DNA from: Blastopirellula marina DSM 3645
GTDB taxonomy: Bacteria > Planctomycetota > Planctomycetia > Pirellulales > Pirellulaceae
Length of the DNA stretch: 64,000 nt
Assembly: GCF_000153105.1 (NCBI RefSeq)
Contig: NZ_CH672376.1
Location: 2,046,855 to 2,110,854 of the forward strand
Direction: 5' to 3'
The first letter of the stretch is position 1. The number at the start of each line of letters is the position of its first letter. The notes below the pieces were generated by a model that worked only from the letters and a program-made list of their open reading frames with translations, searched no databases and was not told the origin of the DNA. Of this stretch, positions 9,088 through 17,114 are shown in pieces. The position numbers and the translations under genes were made by a program.

Positions 9088-9999
9088 TTACGATGGCTGC
9101 AACGCTTGAATACTTGTTTTCACCGCTGCAGCCGAGCGTTGAAACGCCGCTTGTTCTTCTGCCAAGAGGACCGGAAACAAGACGCGGGTAATTCCTGTGC
9201 GGCCAATCACGGCTGGCAAGGATAGGCAAACTTCTTTCACGCCCAAAAAGCCGTCGATCCGCACGCTGACCGGCATCGTGTGTTTCAGGTCGTAGACGAT
9301 GCTGTCGATGATCATCATCGTCGCCAGCGCGATTCCGTAGTTGGTGTGTCCTTTCAGGCCTGAGACCTTGTAGCCCATCGCGACCGTCTGTTGAAACAGT
9401 TTGGCCGACATGTCACTGGGATAAAATCGTTGTCCGCCGGTCATCGCCACCGAATGCGCGGCGAACTGAGTGTCGCCATGTTCGCCGAGGATGTAGGCGC
9501 GGATATCGTCGGAATGGATTCCCAGTTCTGCCGACAGCAGAGCGCGGTAGCGAACGCTGTCAAGCAGCGTGCCGGTGCCGATAACGCGCTCTGGCGGGAA
9601 GCCGGATAATTGAATCGCAGCGTAGGTTAACGCGTCGACCGGATTGCTCACCATGATCAGAATCGCGCCGGGGCTGGCGGCGGCCAACGGAGGAATCCAC
9701 TGCTCAAGGATCTGATAGTTCTCGGCCGCAAGTTCGGTTCGCTTACGAGTCGGGTCTCCATACGGAACGGAGGCGGTGAAAATGATCAGGTCCGAATTCT
9801 CTGAATCGGCGATCTGGCCGGCGCGAATGCGCATGTTGCTATTTTGCATCGCGCTGGCGTTCGACAGATCGATCGCTTCCCCTTCGGCTTTCGCCAGATT
9901 GCGATTGAGCAACAGCAATTCGGTCGCCAGCGGATTGATGGTCGCGGCGAACGCGATCGCCGAGCCGACGTGACCTGTGCCGACGATACTGATTTTCAT
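9088..9999 (-). CDS. L-lactate/malate dehydrogenase family protein (2-hydroxyacid dehydrogenase)
   Basis: A 303-residue NAD-dependent L-2-hydroxyacid dehydrogenase. The start is the ATG at 9999, just before the Rossmann motif (MKISIVGTGHVGS) and preceded by AGGAA; the longer in-frame extension is not conserved. Visible are an NPVDALTY segment after the second strand, LDSVRYR (substrate-binding Arg), and the catalytic His in GEHGD at about residue 174. The substrate loop reads ASVPYGDPTRKR, which has neither the Gln of typical lactate dehydrogenases nor the Arg of malate dehydrogenases at the specificity position and seems one residue longer. Family membership is firm; lactate as substrate is not assured. 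Confidence 0.88.
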   Translation of the reverse strand: MKISIVGTGHVGSAIAFAATINPLATELLLLNRNLAKAEGEAIDLSNASAMQNSNMRIRAGQIADSENSDLIIFTASVPYGDPTRKRTELAAENYQILEQWIPPLAAASPGAILIMVSNPVDALTYAAIQLSGFPPERVIGTGTLLDSVRYRALLSAELGIHSDDIRAYILGEHGDTQFAAHSVAMTGGQRFYPSDMSAKLFQQTVAMGYKVSGLKGHTNYGIALATMMIIDSIVYDLKHTMPVSVRIDGFLGVKEVCLSLPAVIGRTGITRVLFPVLLAEEQAAFQRSAAAVKTSIQALQPS

Positions 10000-10206
10000 G
10001 GAAAGGCTGTTCCTTCTCGGATGCGACTGGAATCCTAAGTATAACCGTGTCGTATCAAGAGAGATGTCCTTTCCGCGGCGGCGAGTCGGGTGGGCTTGCA
10101 CGGAAAGTGCTGGGTTCGAAATGTCAGCGAAGAGGCCCGGTCGCGATCTTTTGGCATTTTAGGGAATGACCAGCTTGCGACGATCCAATCTGGACGCCAA
10201 GTTTGG

Positions 10207-10236
10207 GGGGAAAGATGACTGGAGTCACGTTTCCCC
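10207..10236. promoter_or_regulatory. two-part hairpin upstream of the HAD gene
   Basis: GGGGAAA (10207-10213) pairs with TTTCCCC (10230-10236), enclosing a second inverted pair TGACT/AGTCA. It lies between divergently transcribed genes, 54 bp before the HAD-gene start. It could be an operator or a leader hairpin. Confidence 0.35.
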
Positions 10237-10289
10237 GCTTTTACTGGGTGTAACTGCAGATTCGCCAACAACATCGATGTGGGAAACTT

Positions 10290-11072
10290 ATGAAAAGCAA
10301 AGTTGTACGATTGTTTATCGCGATGGTTTTGTGTGCAATCGCCATGACCACTGCGATGGCGGAAGATAAAGGAAAGAACAGCGCCATGGTGAAGCCGAAG
10401 GTGATTTTCTTTGACGTCAACGAAACGCTGCTCGATTTAGAGTCAATGCAAGATTCCGTCGCGAAGGCGCTGGGGGGCCGCAAGGATTTGCTCCCGCTGT
10501 GGTTTTCAACCATGTTGCATCATTCGTTGGTCGATAGTGCGACGGGGCAATATCATCTGTTTGGCGACATCGGCACGGCGGCGCTGATGATGGTGGCCGA
10601 AGCGAACGGGATTACGTTGACCGAAGCCGAGGCCAGAGCGGCGATCGTCACGCCGATGCTGCAATTGCCGCCGCATCCCGATGTGGTCAAAGGTTTGCAG
10701 GCTTTGAAAGACCAAGGTTACACGTTGGTCAGCCTGACAAACTCCACCAACAAGGGAGTGCAGAAGCAATTTGAAAACGCCGGCCTGACCGACCTTTTCG
10801 ATCGCCGTTTGAGCATTGAAGACATCCAGGTCTACAAGCCGCACCTGCTGACCTATCAATGGGCGGCTAAGCAACTGGGCGTAGAGTTGGACGAGACCTT
10901 GATGGTCGCCGCTCATGGCTGGGATGTCGCCGGCGCCAAAGCGGCCGGTATGCAGACGGCGTTCGTGGCGCGACCGGGTAAGGTGATGTATCCGCTGGGA
11001 ATGGAGCCGGACTATGTTGTCAGCGATCTGGTCGAGTTGGCGGAGACGTTGAAGAGGCGCGAGAAGGAGTAG
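10290..11072 (+). CDS. exported haloacid dehalogenase type II (HAD superfamily)
   Basis: A 260-residue HAD hydrolase with an N-terminal signal peptide (basic MKSK, hydrophobic core, TAMA-E cleavage site near residue 24). The HAD core follows: motif I FFDVNETLLDL with nucleophile Asp at about 42, motif II SLTNS, Lys in YKPHLLTY, and motif III AAHGWDVAGA. FFDVNETL and AAHxWD are typical of type II L-2-haloacid dehalogenases, which replace a C2 halogen by water. Export of such an enzyme is unusual, since most are cytoplasmic. Alternative substrates, such as phosphate esters, cannot be excluded. Stands alone. Confidence 0.85.
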   Translation: MKSKVVRLFIAMVLCAIAMTTAMAEDKGKNSAMVKPKVIFFDVNETLLDLESMQDSVAKALGGRKDLLPLWFSTMLHHSLVDSATGQYHLFGDIGTAALMMVAEANGITLTEAEARAAIVTPMLQLPPHPDVVKGLQALKDQGYTLVSLTNSTNKGVQKQFENAGLTDLFDRRLSIEDIQVYKPHLLTYQWAAKQLGVELDETLMVAAHGWDVAGAKAAGMQTAFVARPGKVMYPLGMEPDYVVSDLVELAETLKRREKE

Positions 11073-11101
11073 GCCGCGGCAGGCGGTTTCTGCAGGAATC
11101 T

Positions 11102-11644
11102 TTAGGCGGGCGCATCCGCATCAGGAGGAGTCGGTAAGTCCGGCGAAGAGCAACTCCAGCCGATCAAAAAGAAAAAGCCAATCGCCGGCAGGAAAATATC
11201 AGCCCAGAACATCACTCCGGCATTGCCGGGGGCGAAATTGTGACGCGCGACCATCTGGTAAATATGGCCGGCCGCCGCTCCCCACATGAAACAGGCCGGC
11301 CCTACATTCGCAGCCAGTCGCAGCCCAAAATCTTTTTGAAACGCGAGTAGTCCGACCACGCCGAAGCCGAGACTCGCGAAACCAACTTCAAGCTGGAATG
11401 GGCTATCTGCCCAGCCAATGAATTTAGCCGCGATCTCGCCAAAGAAGACATGCATCACAAAGTTGTAGATGTAGAAGAGCCCGACGCCGCATAAGCAGTA
11501 GTAGGCCAGCAACGCTTCAAAGACGCGGTGCTGGGTGAGCGTTTGGCGATGGACGGCAAGCGAGGCCGCTGAGCAGAATAATCCGATCAGAAAAAACGTA
11601 ACGGCGTAGTTGCTAAGAACCCATTGGATGATCGCTGCGAGCAT
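11102..11644 (-). CDS. DUF6790-like multi-spanning membrane protein
   Basis: A 180-residue protein from the ATG at 11644. It has about four to five hydrophobic segments (IQWVLSNYAVTFFLIGLF; ALLAYYCLCGVGLFYIYNF; EVGFASLGFGVVGLLAF; DIFLPAIGFFFLIGW) and a conserved-looking HIYQMVARHNFAPGNAG loop between the third and fourth. The pattern recalls DUF6790 integral membrane proteins, whose function is unknown. The C-terminus is a short polar Pro-rich tail. It is convergent with the HAD gene and lies downstream of the Fur-family gene on the same strand, separated by a palindrome. Confidence 0.7.
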   Translation of the reverse strand: MLAAIIQWVLSNYAVTFFLIGLFCSAASLAVHRQTLTQHRVFEALLAYYCLCGVGLFYIYNFVMHVFFGEIAAKFIGWADSPFQLEVGFASLGFGVVGLLAFQKDFGLRLAANVGPACFMWGAAAGHIYQMVARHNFAPGNAGVMFWADIFLPAIGFFFLIGWSCSSPDLPTPPDADAPA

Positions 11645-11738
11645 GACTGAACTCCGTCGCAATCGCGGTTGGGGCGAGCAGATGAAACTGCGGATTCGCT
11701 ACAGCCTGGCGTGGAAGAATCTCGCCGACATCGCCGGC

Positions 11739-11760
11739 CCAGATAGCAGAGCTATCTGGG
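11739..11760. repeat. REP-like palindrome, copy 1
   Basis: CCCAGATAGC and GCTATCTGGG form a 10-bp perfect stem around AGA or CAG, between the Fur-family and DUF6790-like genes. The core GATAGC-NNN-GCTATC recurs at about 29634 and 29781, so it looks like a dispersed palindromic repeat rather than a gene-specific terminator. No T-run. Confidence 0.5.
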
Positions 11761-11781
11761 CTATCGCCGGATTGCCTGCAA

Positions 11782-12303
11782 CTAAATCAAATCGACTTTC
11801 CGCTTCTGCCGCCGCGTCTTGCGCTGGCATTCCTGGCAAGTGCCGTTGACGATGAACTTGTGGCCGGTGACGCGAAAGCCCTGTTCGCGGCCGACGGCGT
11901 CACGCAGGCGGATCAGTTCTTCGCTATGAAACTCTGACAATTTGCCGCACTGGGTGCAGTAAAGATGGTCGTGGTCGGGGTAGCCGTAGTCATGTTCGTA
12001 GACGGCTCGACCGCCGATGTCCATCTTGCGCAGCAGGCCGGCTTCGACCAGCTCGTTTAAAGTGCGATAGACGGTCGGGCGACTCACCCGTTTGGGGCCG
12101 GCGTCGCGTTGGGCCAACTCTTCGATCAGCGCGTCGGCGTCAAAATGTTCATGCTTGCTGAAAACATGCTCGACCAAAATACGGCGCGGCTGCGTGATTC
12201 GCTTCCCCTTGGCCTGAAGATACTCTTCAAAGCGTTCCATGGGGGGTAAAGCGACGTCTACGCTGGTCAATGCGTACGATTCGCCAAGTTGCGAGTGGGA
12301 CAT
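11782..12303 (-). CDS. Fur family transcriptional regulator
   Basis: A 173-residue metal-dependent repressor. The winged helix occupies about residues 25-100 (KRITQPRRILVEHVF, SRPTVYRTLNELVEAGLL). The metal-sensing region contains the PDHDHLYCTQCGK cluster and a second Cys pair, CQECQ, near residue 156, which together form the usual structural zinc site. This fits Fur/PerR-type regulators sensing iron or peroxide; sequence alone does not settle which. It has a short non-conserved N-terminal extension and a basic C-tail (KTRRQKRK). The orphan FlgM gene lies upstream on the same strand but is separated by a terminator. Confidence 0.92.
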   Translation of the reverse strand: MSHSQLGESYALTSVDVALPPMERFEEYLQAKGKRITQPRRILVEHVFSKHEHFDADALIEELAQRDAGPKRVSRPTVYRTLNELVEAGLLRKMDIGGRAVYEHDYGYPDHDHLYCTQCGKLSEFHSEELIRLRDAVGREQGFRVTGHKFIVNGTCQECQRKTRRQKRKVDLI

Positions 12304-12471
12304 GCTGGTCTCAAATTACGGAAACGATACTAGCAGGCTTGTTGAGACTCTTTCCCAACAAGCAATCTCGTTTAGAGGCCCATAGTTAGGACAAATGGGG
12401 CTGTGGGCAGTCTCAATAAGAAATTGTAGGCGCAGAGGCGTTATTTGCAACGGGCGGCTTGCAGCGCGCAG

Positions 12472-12504
12472 AAAAAAACCGGCGAGCCATCCGAGCTGCG
12501 CCGG
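12472..12504 (-). terminator. rho-independent terminator of flgM
   Basis: On the minus strand a CCGGCG...CGCCGG stem with an inner AGC/GCT pair is followed by seven T. It is about 50 bp past the stop of the FlgM-like gene, so that gene is transcribed separately from the Fur-family gene downstream. Confidence 0.8.
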
Positions 12505-12556
12505 CTTTCGAGACGTTGATTTGGAGGGCCCGGGGGGGCCGAAAGTTCGGGCTGAA

Positions 12557-12838
12557 TTAACCGAACTCGTCGAGCAATCGTTCCAGCGCGATATCGAGCT
12601 TGTCGTCGCTAAAGTAGCTGCCGTCCGCGATTTGCGCTTTGATCTGGGCGACCTTGTCGGCCCGAATATCAGGCGTTTCACGAACGCGGCTGACGATATC
12701 GGCTTCGGCCGAAATATCGACCTGATCGACGGTGTCAAAACGTGACGTCGGTTCCAGCGTCTGCGTAGCGCCACCGGCGCGATGCGGACCGCTAATCGAC
12801 TGAGGACCGTGCAATTGAGTTGGGCCGTTAATATACAT
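12557..12838 (-). CDS. flgM: FlgM-like anti-sigma-28 factor
   Basis: A 93-residue protein. The C-terminal half is FlgM-like: VDQVDISAEAD, then PDIRADKVAQIKAQIADGSY and DKLDIALERLLDE, matching the helical sigma-28-binding part of the family. The N-terminal 40 residues are low-complexity, polar and probably disordered, as in FlgM. FlgM binds and inhibits FliA until hook completion, then is exported. The start ATG at 12838 is preceded by GGAAGAAG. No flagellar gene lies in the window, so it is an orphan here; pairing with a sigma-28 encoded elsewhere is inference. Confidence 0.85.
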   Translation of the reverse strand: MYINGPTQLHGPQSISGPHRAGGATQTLEPTSRFDTVDQVDISAEADIVSRVRETPDIRADKVAQIKAQIADGSYFSDDKLDIALERLLDEFG

Positions 12839-13842
12839 AAAGCTTCTTCCTACTCCCTTCGGGCGCTGTGGAACCGTTTACCGCCGTTTGCGGGCGTCAG
12901 TATTCAGTTCCGTTTCGTCCAGGCGTTGTTGACCGGAAATTGGAGGCCCCAGCTAGTCATTTATCTGAAAGTCAGGTAGTGACCGCTTCCGTGCCTCAAA
13001 AATATAGTTCAAAGCTTGCCGCTGAGCGCCGCATTCCGTGTCTAGCCGACAATCCATGCGAAGCGTGAGACTTCGCGGCTTGAGAATAGCGTAAGCACTA
13101 CTCTCATCGACATGCTAGCACCGGCGCTGGATCGCAAATGGTTGGTTTCTTGTTGTAACAACTCGCGGGGAGCTTTCCGAACGGCGAAAGTTTGTCGCCT
13201 TTGTGCATCACGTTGAGCGAACTCAACCGGCTTGCAGTCTTCGGGCCACGCACCCACTTGATCATTTGTTCAGTTGTCTGGTCGTAATTGTTACGTCCCG
13301 ACCCCAAACCATGTTCGCGAATTTGGCGCCAAACGCTTTGAACCGGTTATGCCGGTCGTCGTTTATAGAAAATGCGGGTTGGCGAATCAACAGCAACTGC
13401 GGCAGGCGAGCGCGGCTACTTGAGACGATTCTGACGGTTCGGCCGAGAAACTTTTAGCGTTGTAGTGAATCTGCGTAAGTTGCAGGCCGCCGGGATAGCG
13501 ACGGCGGACCCAAGTGTCATGCGGCTAGCTTGCACGCAGACAGCAAAAAAACTTTCTGGATTTTGCGACCCTGTCTAGCGCCCAGCGACGCCGGCTCGCC
13601 AATTTTGCACCCAACGCTTCCAAAGTGATTGTCAAATCTACAATGACGGCGTCTAACTAGAGTCGATAGCAGCTGGGGGTGTGGTTCTCCGCAAACGCGG
13701 GAGCCCAAACGAAAAGGTTGAACCCTTTTCGTCTGCGAAACGTCCAATAGATAGATGCGGACGTTAACTATTCAGCGGTGAAGGATCATCGCTTCCCAAG
13801 CTACAGGGATTCGTAGCGGACTTCCATTAAGGAGTTCGCGCC
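12839..13842. other. 1-kb region without a convincing gene
   Basis: Short open frames exist on both strands but none has a family signature or ribosome-binding site. The right end holds two neat inverted repeats: ACGAAAAGG/CCTTTTCGT (13709-13732) and AACGTCC/GGACGTT (about 13739-13767), about 75 to 130 bp before the small gene at 13843. It may hold a regulatory RNA or long leader, but I cannot assign a class. Confidence 0.5.
13709..13767. promoter_or_regulatory. pair of hairpins upstream of small gene 13843
   Basis: A 9-bp perfect stem with a 6-nt loop, followed at once by a second 7-bp stem with a 13-nt loop. Neither has a T-run. The position suggests a leader structure or operator for the small gene that follows; no known riboswitch is recognised. 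Confidence 0.35.
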
Positions 13843-14073
13843 ATGGACGAACCTCTCATTGACCAGCTGCAGATTCGTCTTCTCGATAGTCGCACAGGCG
13901 ACGAACTTTTGGTGGGACTTGGTCCTTACCTAGAGTTTTCGCAGGAACTCGACACCGAGTTGAACGAACTACGCCATACCTGGCGTAGCTTTGAAACCGA
14001 ACGGTCGCTCGCGCGTCCTTTCGATCGTCGCGCCGCCGCTTTGGACGATGCGACCCAAAACGACCTTTTCTAG
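13843..14073 (+). CDS. small hypothetical protein
   Basis: A 76-residue acidic, soluble protein with no signal peptide. It starts at an ATG preceded by AAGGAG (about 13829), which supports it as a real gene. It is predicted mainly helical: an acidic segment (LEFSQELDTELNELRHTW) followed by a basic stretch (RSLARPFDRRAA). I do not recognise the family. It is convergent with the large esterase-like gene, and follows the unusual 1-kb leader region. Confidence 0.55.
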   Translation: MDEPLIDQLQIRLLDSRTGDELLVGLGPYLEFSQELDTELNELRHTWRSFETERSLARPFDRRAAALDDATQNDLF

Positions 14074-14092
14074 TTTACGGAAACCTCTGCGG

Positions 14093-16288
14093 TTAACGCG
14101 GAGCCAGCAAATAGGGGACGATCGAACTTCGGTCGTTCCCATTTTTTTGCGCCTCAGCAGCTTTGCGTGCGGCATAGGCCGATTGGACCAAAGCCAATCC
14201 TTCGCTTGACTCTCCTAAGACCAGCGTCGATTGCGGCGCCGCTAGCGCTAGCAGCGCCGGCAAGTCGCCATACTTGGCGCCGCCCGGCACGAACGACGGA
14301 TCACGGAAGTCGAGCAGTTGGCCAAAGCGGAAGCCGCCGGTCGCGATCGCCGCGCGATCAAACATCGCAGGGTCCGTGCCCCGGGCCGCCGCCCCGATTG
14401 CGCCGCAATGGCCGACGCCGACCAGGTCGACAAACTTGGCGGCTCGATCATGCCCTCGCACAAACGCGCCGACCGTCAGGACGTCGGCGACCCGTTGGGC
14501 GAAGAGCGGACGATTGTAGCCATAGGTGTAGCCGGCGAACTGACGCGGGTTTTCGACAATGCGATTGGTCTCTTCTCCGCCAAACTCTCCCTGGCCAAAC
14601 AGGTCAACGCCGATGACCGACGCGCCTTGGGTGACCAACTGCCGCACCATCGGACGCAAGGTTCCGTCTTTCGCATAGAGCCCCCCCTTCCCTTCTGGTG
14701 AAAGCCAAATGACCGCTTGGCCATTCCACTTCTCGGGATAAAGGAAGACGATCGGCAGTTCGGTCTGATGATCGCTGCCCCCGTTTTTTTGCAGTAGCCC
14801 GGTGATCTGCAGATAGCCATCGCTCGACTGCTTGTCGGAAACGTTGAATTGAAGCGCGTCGAATGTTGGGGACTTCGCTCCCAAGATCGTATCCCAAGCG
14901 CCGCCGACCACTTGGTCGAACTTGGCGAAGCTCTCTTCGTCTTGCGGCGTAAGCGCGGCGATCGCGCGGTCGGACTCGGTCTTCATTTGGTGCAACAGTT
15001 TGCGTTCGAAGTCGACAGAAGTCGGGGGCTGCGGGTGCTGCTCGTCCCAGACCGTTTGTTGATCCCGCTGGAGACGATCGTAGTCATGCTCGACGATCGG
15101 CGTTTTCAACCCCAAGCCAAAGGCGCGGTTCATCAGGTCATACATCGGCGCGCGGGCGACGTTGTTGTAGTTGTGGTTAAAGTGGGTCGCGGCGTGCAGC
15201 GAGACGTTCTTCTTGGCGCCGAGATCCGCATACAGTTTTTGAAGCTCCGGAAACCCTTTCGTTTCCATCTCCTTCGTCCAGTCGTTGGCCGCCGTCATCG
15301 CCTGCGGCTTGGGAGCAAACAAAGCGGCGAACTCGACATTGCCGGTATCGACGCGAAGCAGCGAGCAGTTCTCGCAGGTGCAGCCTCCCTGCATCGCGGT
15401 CGAGACCATCACGGCCGGGTAAGACGAAATGATCCGCGGGTCGAGCGCCGCCAGGATCATGGTTTGCGTGCCGCCGCCGCTAGATCCGGTCACCGCCAAG
15501 CGTTGGGGATCGACGTAAGAGAGCGACTCGAGAAAGTCGAGCGCCCGAATCGAGTTCCACGTTTGCAGACCCATGATGGATTGCAGGTTCGCTTCGGCCT
15601 GAGGACTGAAGAGTCCCCAGTTTTCGACGGTGTTCATCTCGGCGCGTTGGTCCGCGAATTTATGCGCGACGTCAAACGAAATTTGCTGGCTGTCGGCATA
15701 GCCGATCATGTCATACAGCAGCGCAACGCAACCCATGCGGGCCAGTTGGACGCAACGGGCCTGAACCGGAGAGCGACCGCCGTTCTCGAAACGCTCGGAG
15801 CCGTTGTTCACATCGTGGAGAATGCCGTCGGCTCCCCGATCGTAAAAACGACCATCTTCCCAATGGCCATGTGGGCAGAGAACAGCCGGAATGCGACCAC
15901 TGATATTTTTGGGCCGATAGAGACTGCCGGTGACGTAGAAACCAGGAAAGCTCTCGAAGTAAACCTTCTCGACGCTATAGTCCTCGAAGTCAAGCTTGCC
16001 ATGCACGACGGCGTTGAGGGGAGATTTCTCTGGCAGCGGCCACAAACCAAGCGCCACGCTCAGCTGGCGTTTCACTTGCTCGGCGCGAGCGGGCCATTGA
16101 TCCTTCGCCGGCGGATTGAACGGAAAGTAGCCGTGCAGATCTTTCAGCGAGCTCAGACGATAGTCGGCCGGCTGGGCGTCGTCTGCTAACGCTTGGGGCG
16201 CCGCGAGCGGTTTTGGTGAATCAGCCCACAGTTCGCCGGTGATCGACAGCAACGATAGCGATAGAATGAAGCAGAACAGTCGAATCAT
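14093..16288 (-). CDS. secreted alpha/beta hydrolase, acetylxylan-esterase-like
   Basis: 731 residues from the ATG at 16288, which begins a signal peptide (MIRLFCFILSLSLLSI, cut near LWA-DS); the longer frame adds 41 residues with no signal. The first domain is an alpha/beta hydrolase: a CPHGHWEDG loop near residue 140 and nucleophile elbow GSSGGG with Ser at about 270, then a candidate catalytic-His region (AATHFNHNYN). A second C-terminal part (about 500-731) has another hydrolase-like strand pattern (GVGHCGAIGAAA). Such two-part proteins are frequent in planctomycetes and resemble acetyl-xylan esterases; a sulfatase is encoded nearby. Substrate is inferred only as a polysaccharide ester. 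Confidence 0.82.
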   Translation of the reverse strand: MIRLFCFILSLSLLSITGELWADSPKPLAAPQALADDAQPADYRLSSLKDLHGYFPFNPPAKDQWPARAEQVKRQLSVALGLWPLPEKSPLNAVVHGKLDFEDYSVEKVYFESFPGFYVTGSLYRPKNISGRIPAVLCPHGHWEDGRFYDRGADGILHDVNNGSERFENGGRSPVQARCVQLARMGCVALLYDMIGYADSQQISFDVAHKFADQRAEMNTVENWGLFSPQAEANLQSIMGLQTWNSIRALDFLESLSYVDPQRLAVTGSSGGGTQTMILAALDPRIISSYPAVMVSTAMQGGCTCENCSLLRVDTGNVEFAALFAPKPQAMTAANDWTKEMETKGFPELQKLYADLGAKKNVSLHAATHFNHNYNNVARAPMYDLMNRAFGLGLKTPIVEHDYDRLQRDQQTVWDEQHPQPPTSVDFERKLLHQMKTESDRAIAALTPQDEESFAKFDQVVGGAWDTILGAKSPTFDALQFNVSDKQSSDGYLQITGLLQKNGGSDHQTELPIVFLYPEKWNGQAVIWLSPEGKGGLYAKDGTLRPMVRQLVTQGASVIGVDLFGQGEFGGEETNRIVENPRQFAGYTYGYNRPLFAQRVADVLTVGAFVRGHDRAAKFVDLVGVGHCGAIGAAARGTDPAMFDRAAIATGGFRFGQLLDFRDPSFVPGGAKYGDLPALLALAAPQSTLVLGESSEGLALVQSAYAARKAAEAQKNGNDRSSIVPYLLAPR

Positions 16289-16384
16289 GGGAAGAATCCT
16301 GTCGAAGTCTACAACCGGTGGGAGTCGATAATAATTGGGGATCGTCGAGCGAGCGACGATGTCACGTGAAATGTTAATACCAAG

Positions 16385-16840
16385 ATGACCGACAGCGACC
16401 CCAACATGCAAGCAGAATTTTCGAAGGCGGACTCCCCTTCCCTACCGATGAATCGTCGTGATTGGACCGCGTGGCCCACTTGTCCCGGTTGCGGGCAGCG
16501 GCGGATGACGCATTGCCCTGCTTGCGGCGAAGCGTCCGAAGATTTTTTACTTGCGCCATATCAAGAGACCGGGAACGAGATGCGCTCGTCGCGACCGCAA
16601 GCTGCGCCGGTCACCGGCGACCAGCACCCGATGCTGGTCTGCCCGACGTGCGACGATCAGTTTCGCCCCCAGTTCTATGAGACGTGCGCTTGGTGCGGCC
16701 ACGAATTTAAAGATGGCGAGCGGCTCTCGATCAGCGAGATGTTCCGCGCGATGTCACACCGCGAGTGGTGGACGATTCTGGGGTTGGTTGCGGTAGGACT
16801 AGGTGGGCTGATCTGGTTTGCGATTGTCTTAAACAGGTAA
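16385..16840 (+). CDS. double zinc-ribbon protein with C-terminal membrane anchor
   Basis: A 151-residue protein with four CxxC knuckles: CPGC, CPAC (about residues 33-47), CPTC and CAWC (about 86-102), enough for two zinc ribbons. After a linker (SISEMFRAMSHREWW) comes one transmembrane helix (ILGLVAVGLGGLIWFAIVL) and a two-residue tail, so the ribbons face the cytoplasm as in tail-anchored proteins. It is divergent from the esterase-like gene. Function unknown; a scaffold or regulatory role is possible. Confidence 0.8.
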   Translation: MTDSDPNMQAEFSKADSPSLPMNRRDWTAWPTCPGCGQRRMTHCPACGEASEDFLLAPYQETGNEMRSSRPQAAPVTGDQHPMLVCPTCDDQFRPQFYETCAWCGHEFKDGERLSISEMFRAMSHREWWTILGLVAVGLGGLIWFAIVLNR

Positions 16841-17114
16841 GAATTTGATGGGTCAGCGTGCAAATCGACTCAATCGATTGGGGGTGCATTTTCTCTTGGC
16901 TTGATCACGGCGTTTCGATCACTCGTCGCGGGATTGCCGTACCGTTGGAGAAGCAATCATCATCAAGCTCGCGGGTCGGCAGGCCCCCTTTCTCTGCACG
17001 ATTTTAAGAAAACGGGCAATTCTCTCTTTTCAAGTTAAATTGGGAACCGCATGATGGAATGCCGGCGAGATATTTCACCCCAAGCCGATAGCCCCAAAGA
17101 TCCCGCGAGCGAAA

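Noticed and set aside
13709-13767. Known riboswitch, such as a c-di-GMP type, before the small gene
   Set aside because: The hairpins do not fit the conserved core of any class I can recall; reported only as unassigned hairpins.
14849-16189. Long plus-strand open frame of 446 codons
   Set aside because: It lies antisense to the secreted hydrolase gene, which has a signal peptide and catalytic motifs. The frame has no recognisable features; high GC content keeps it open.
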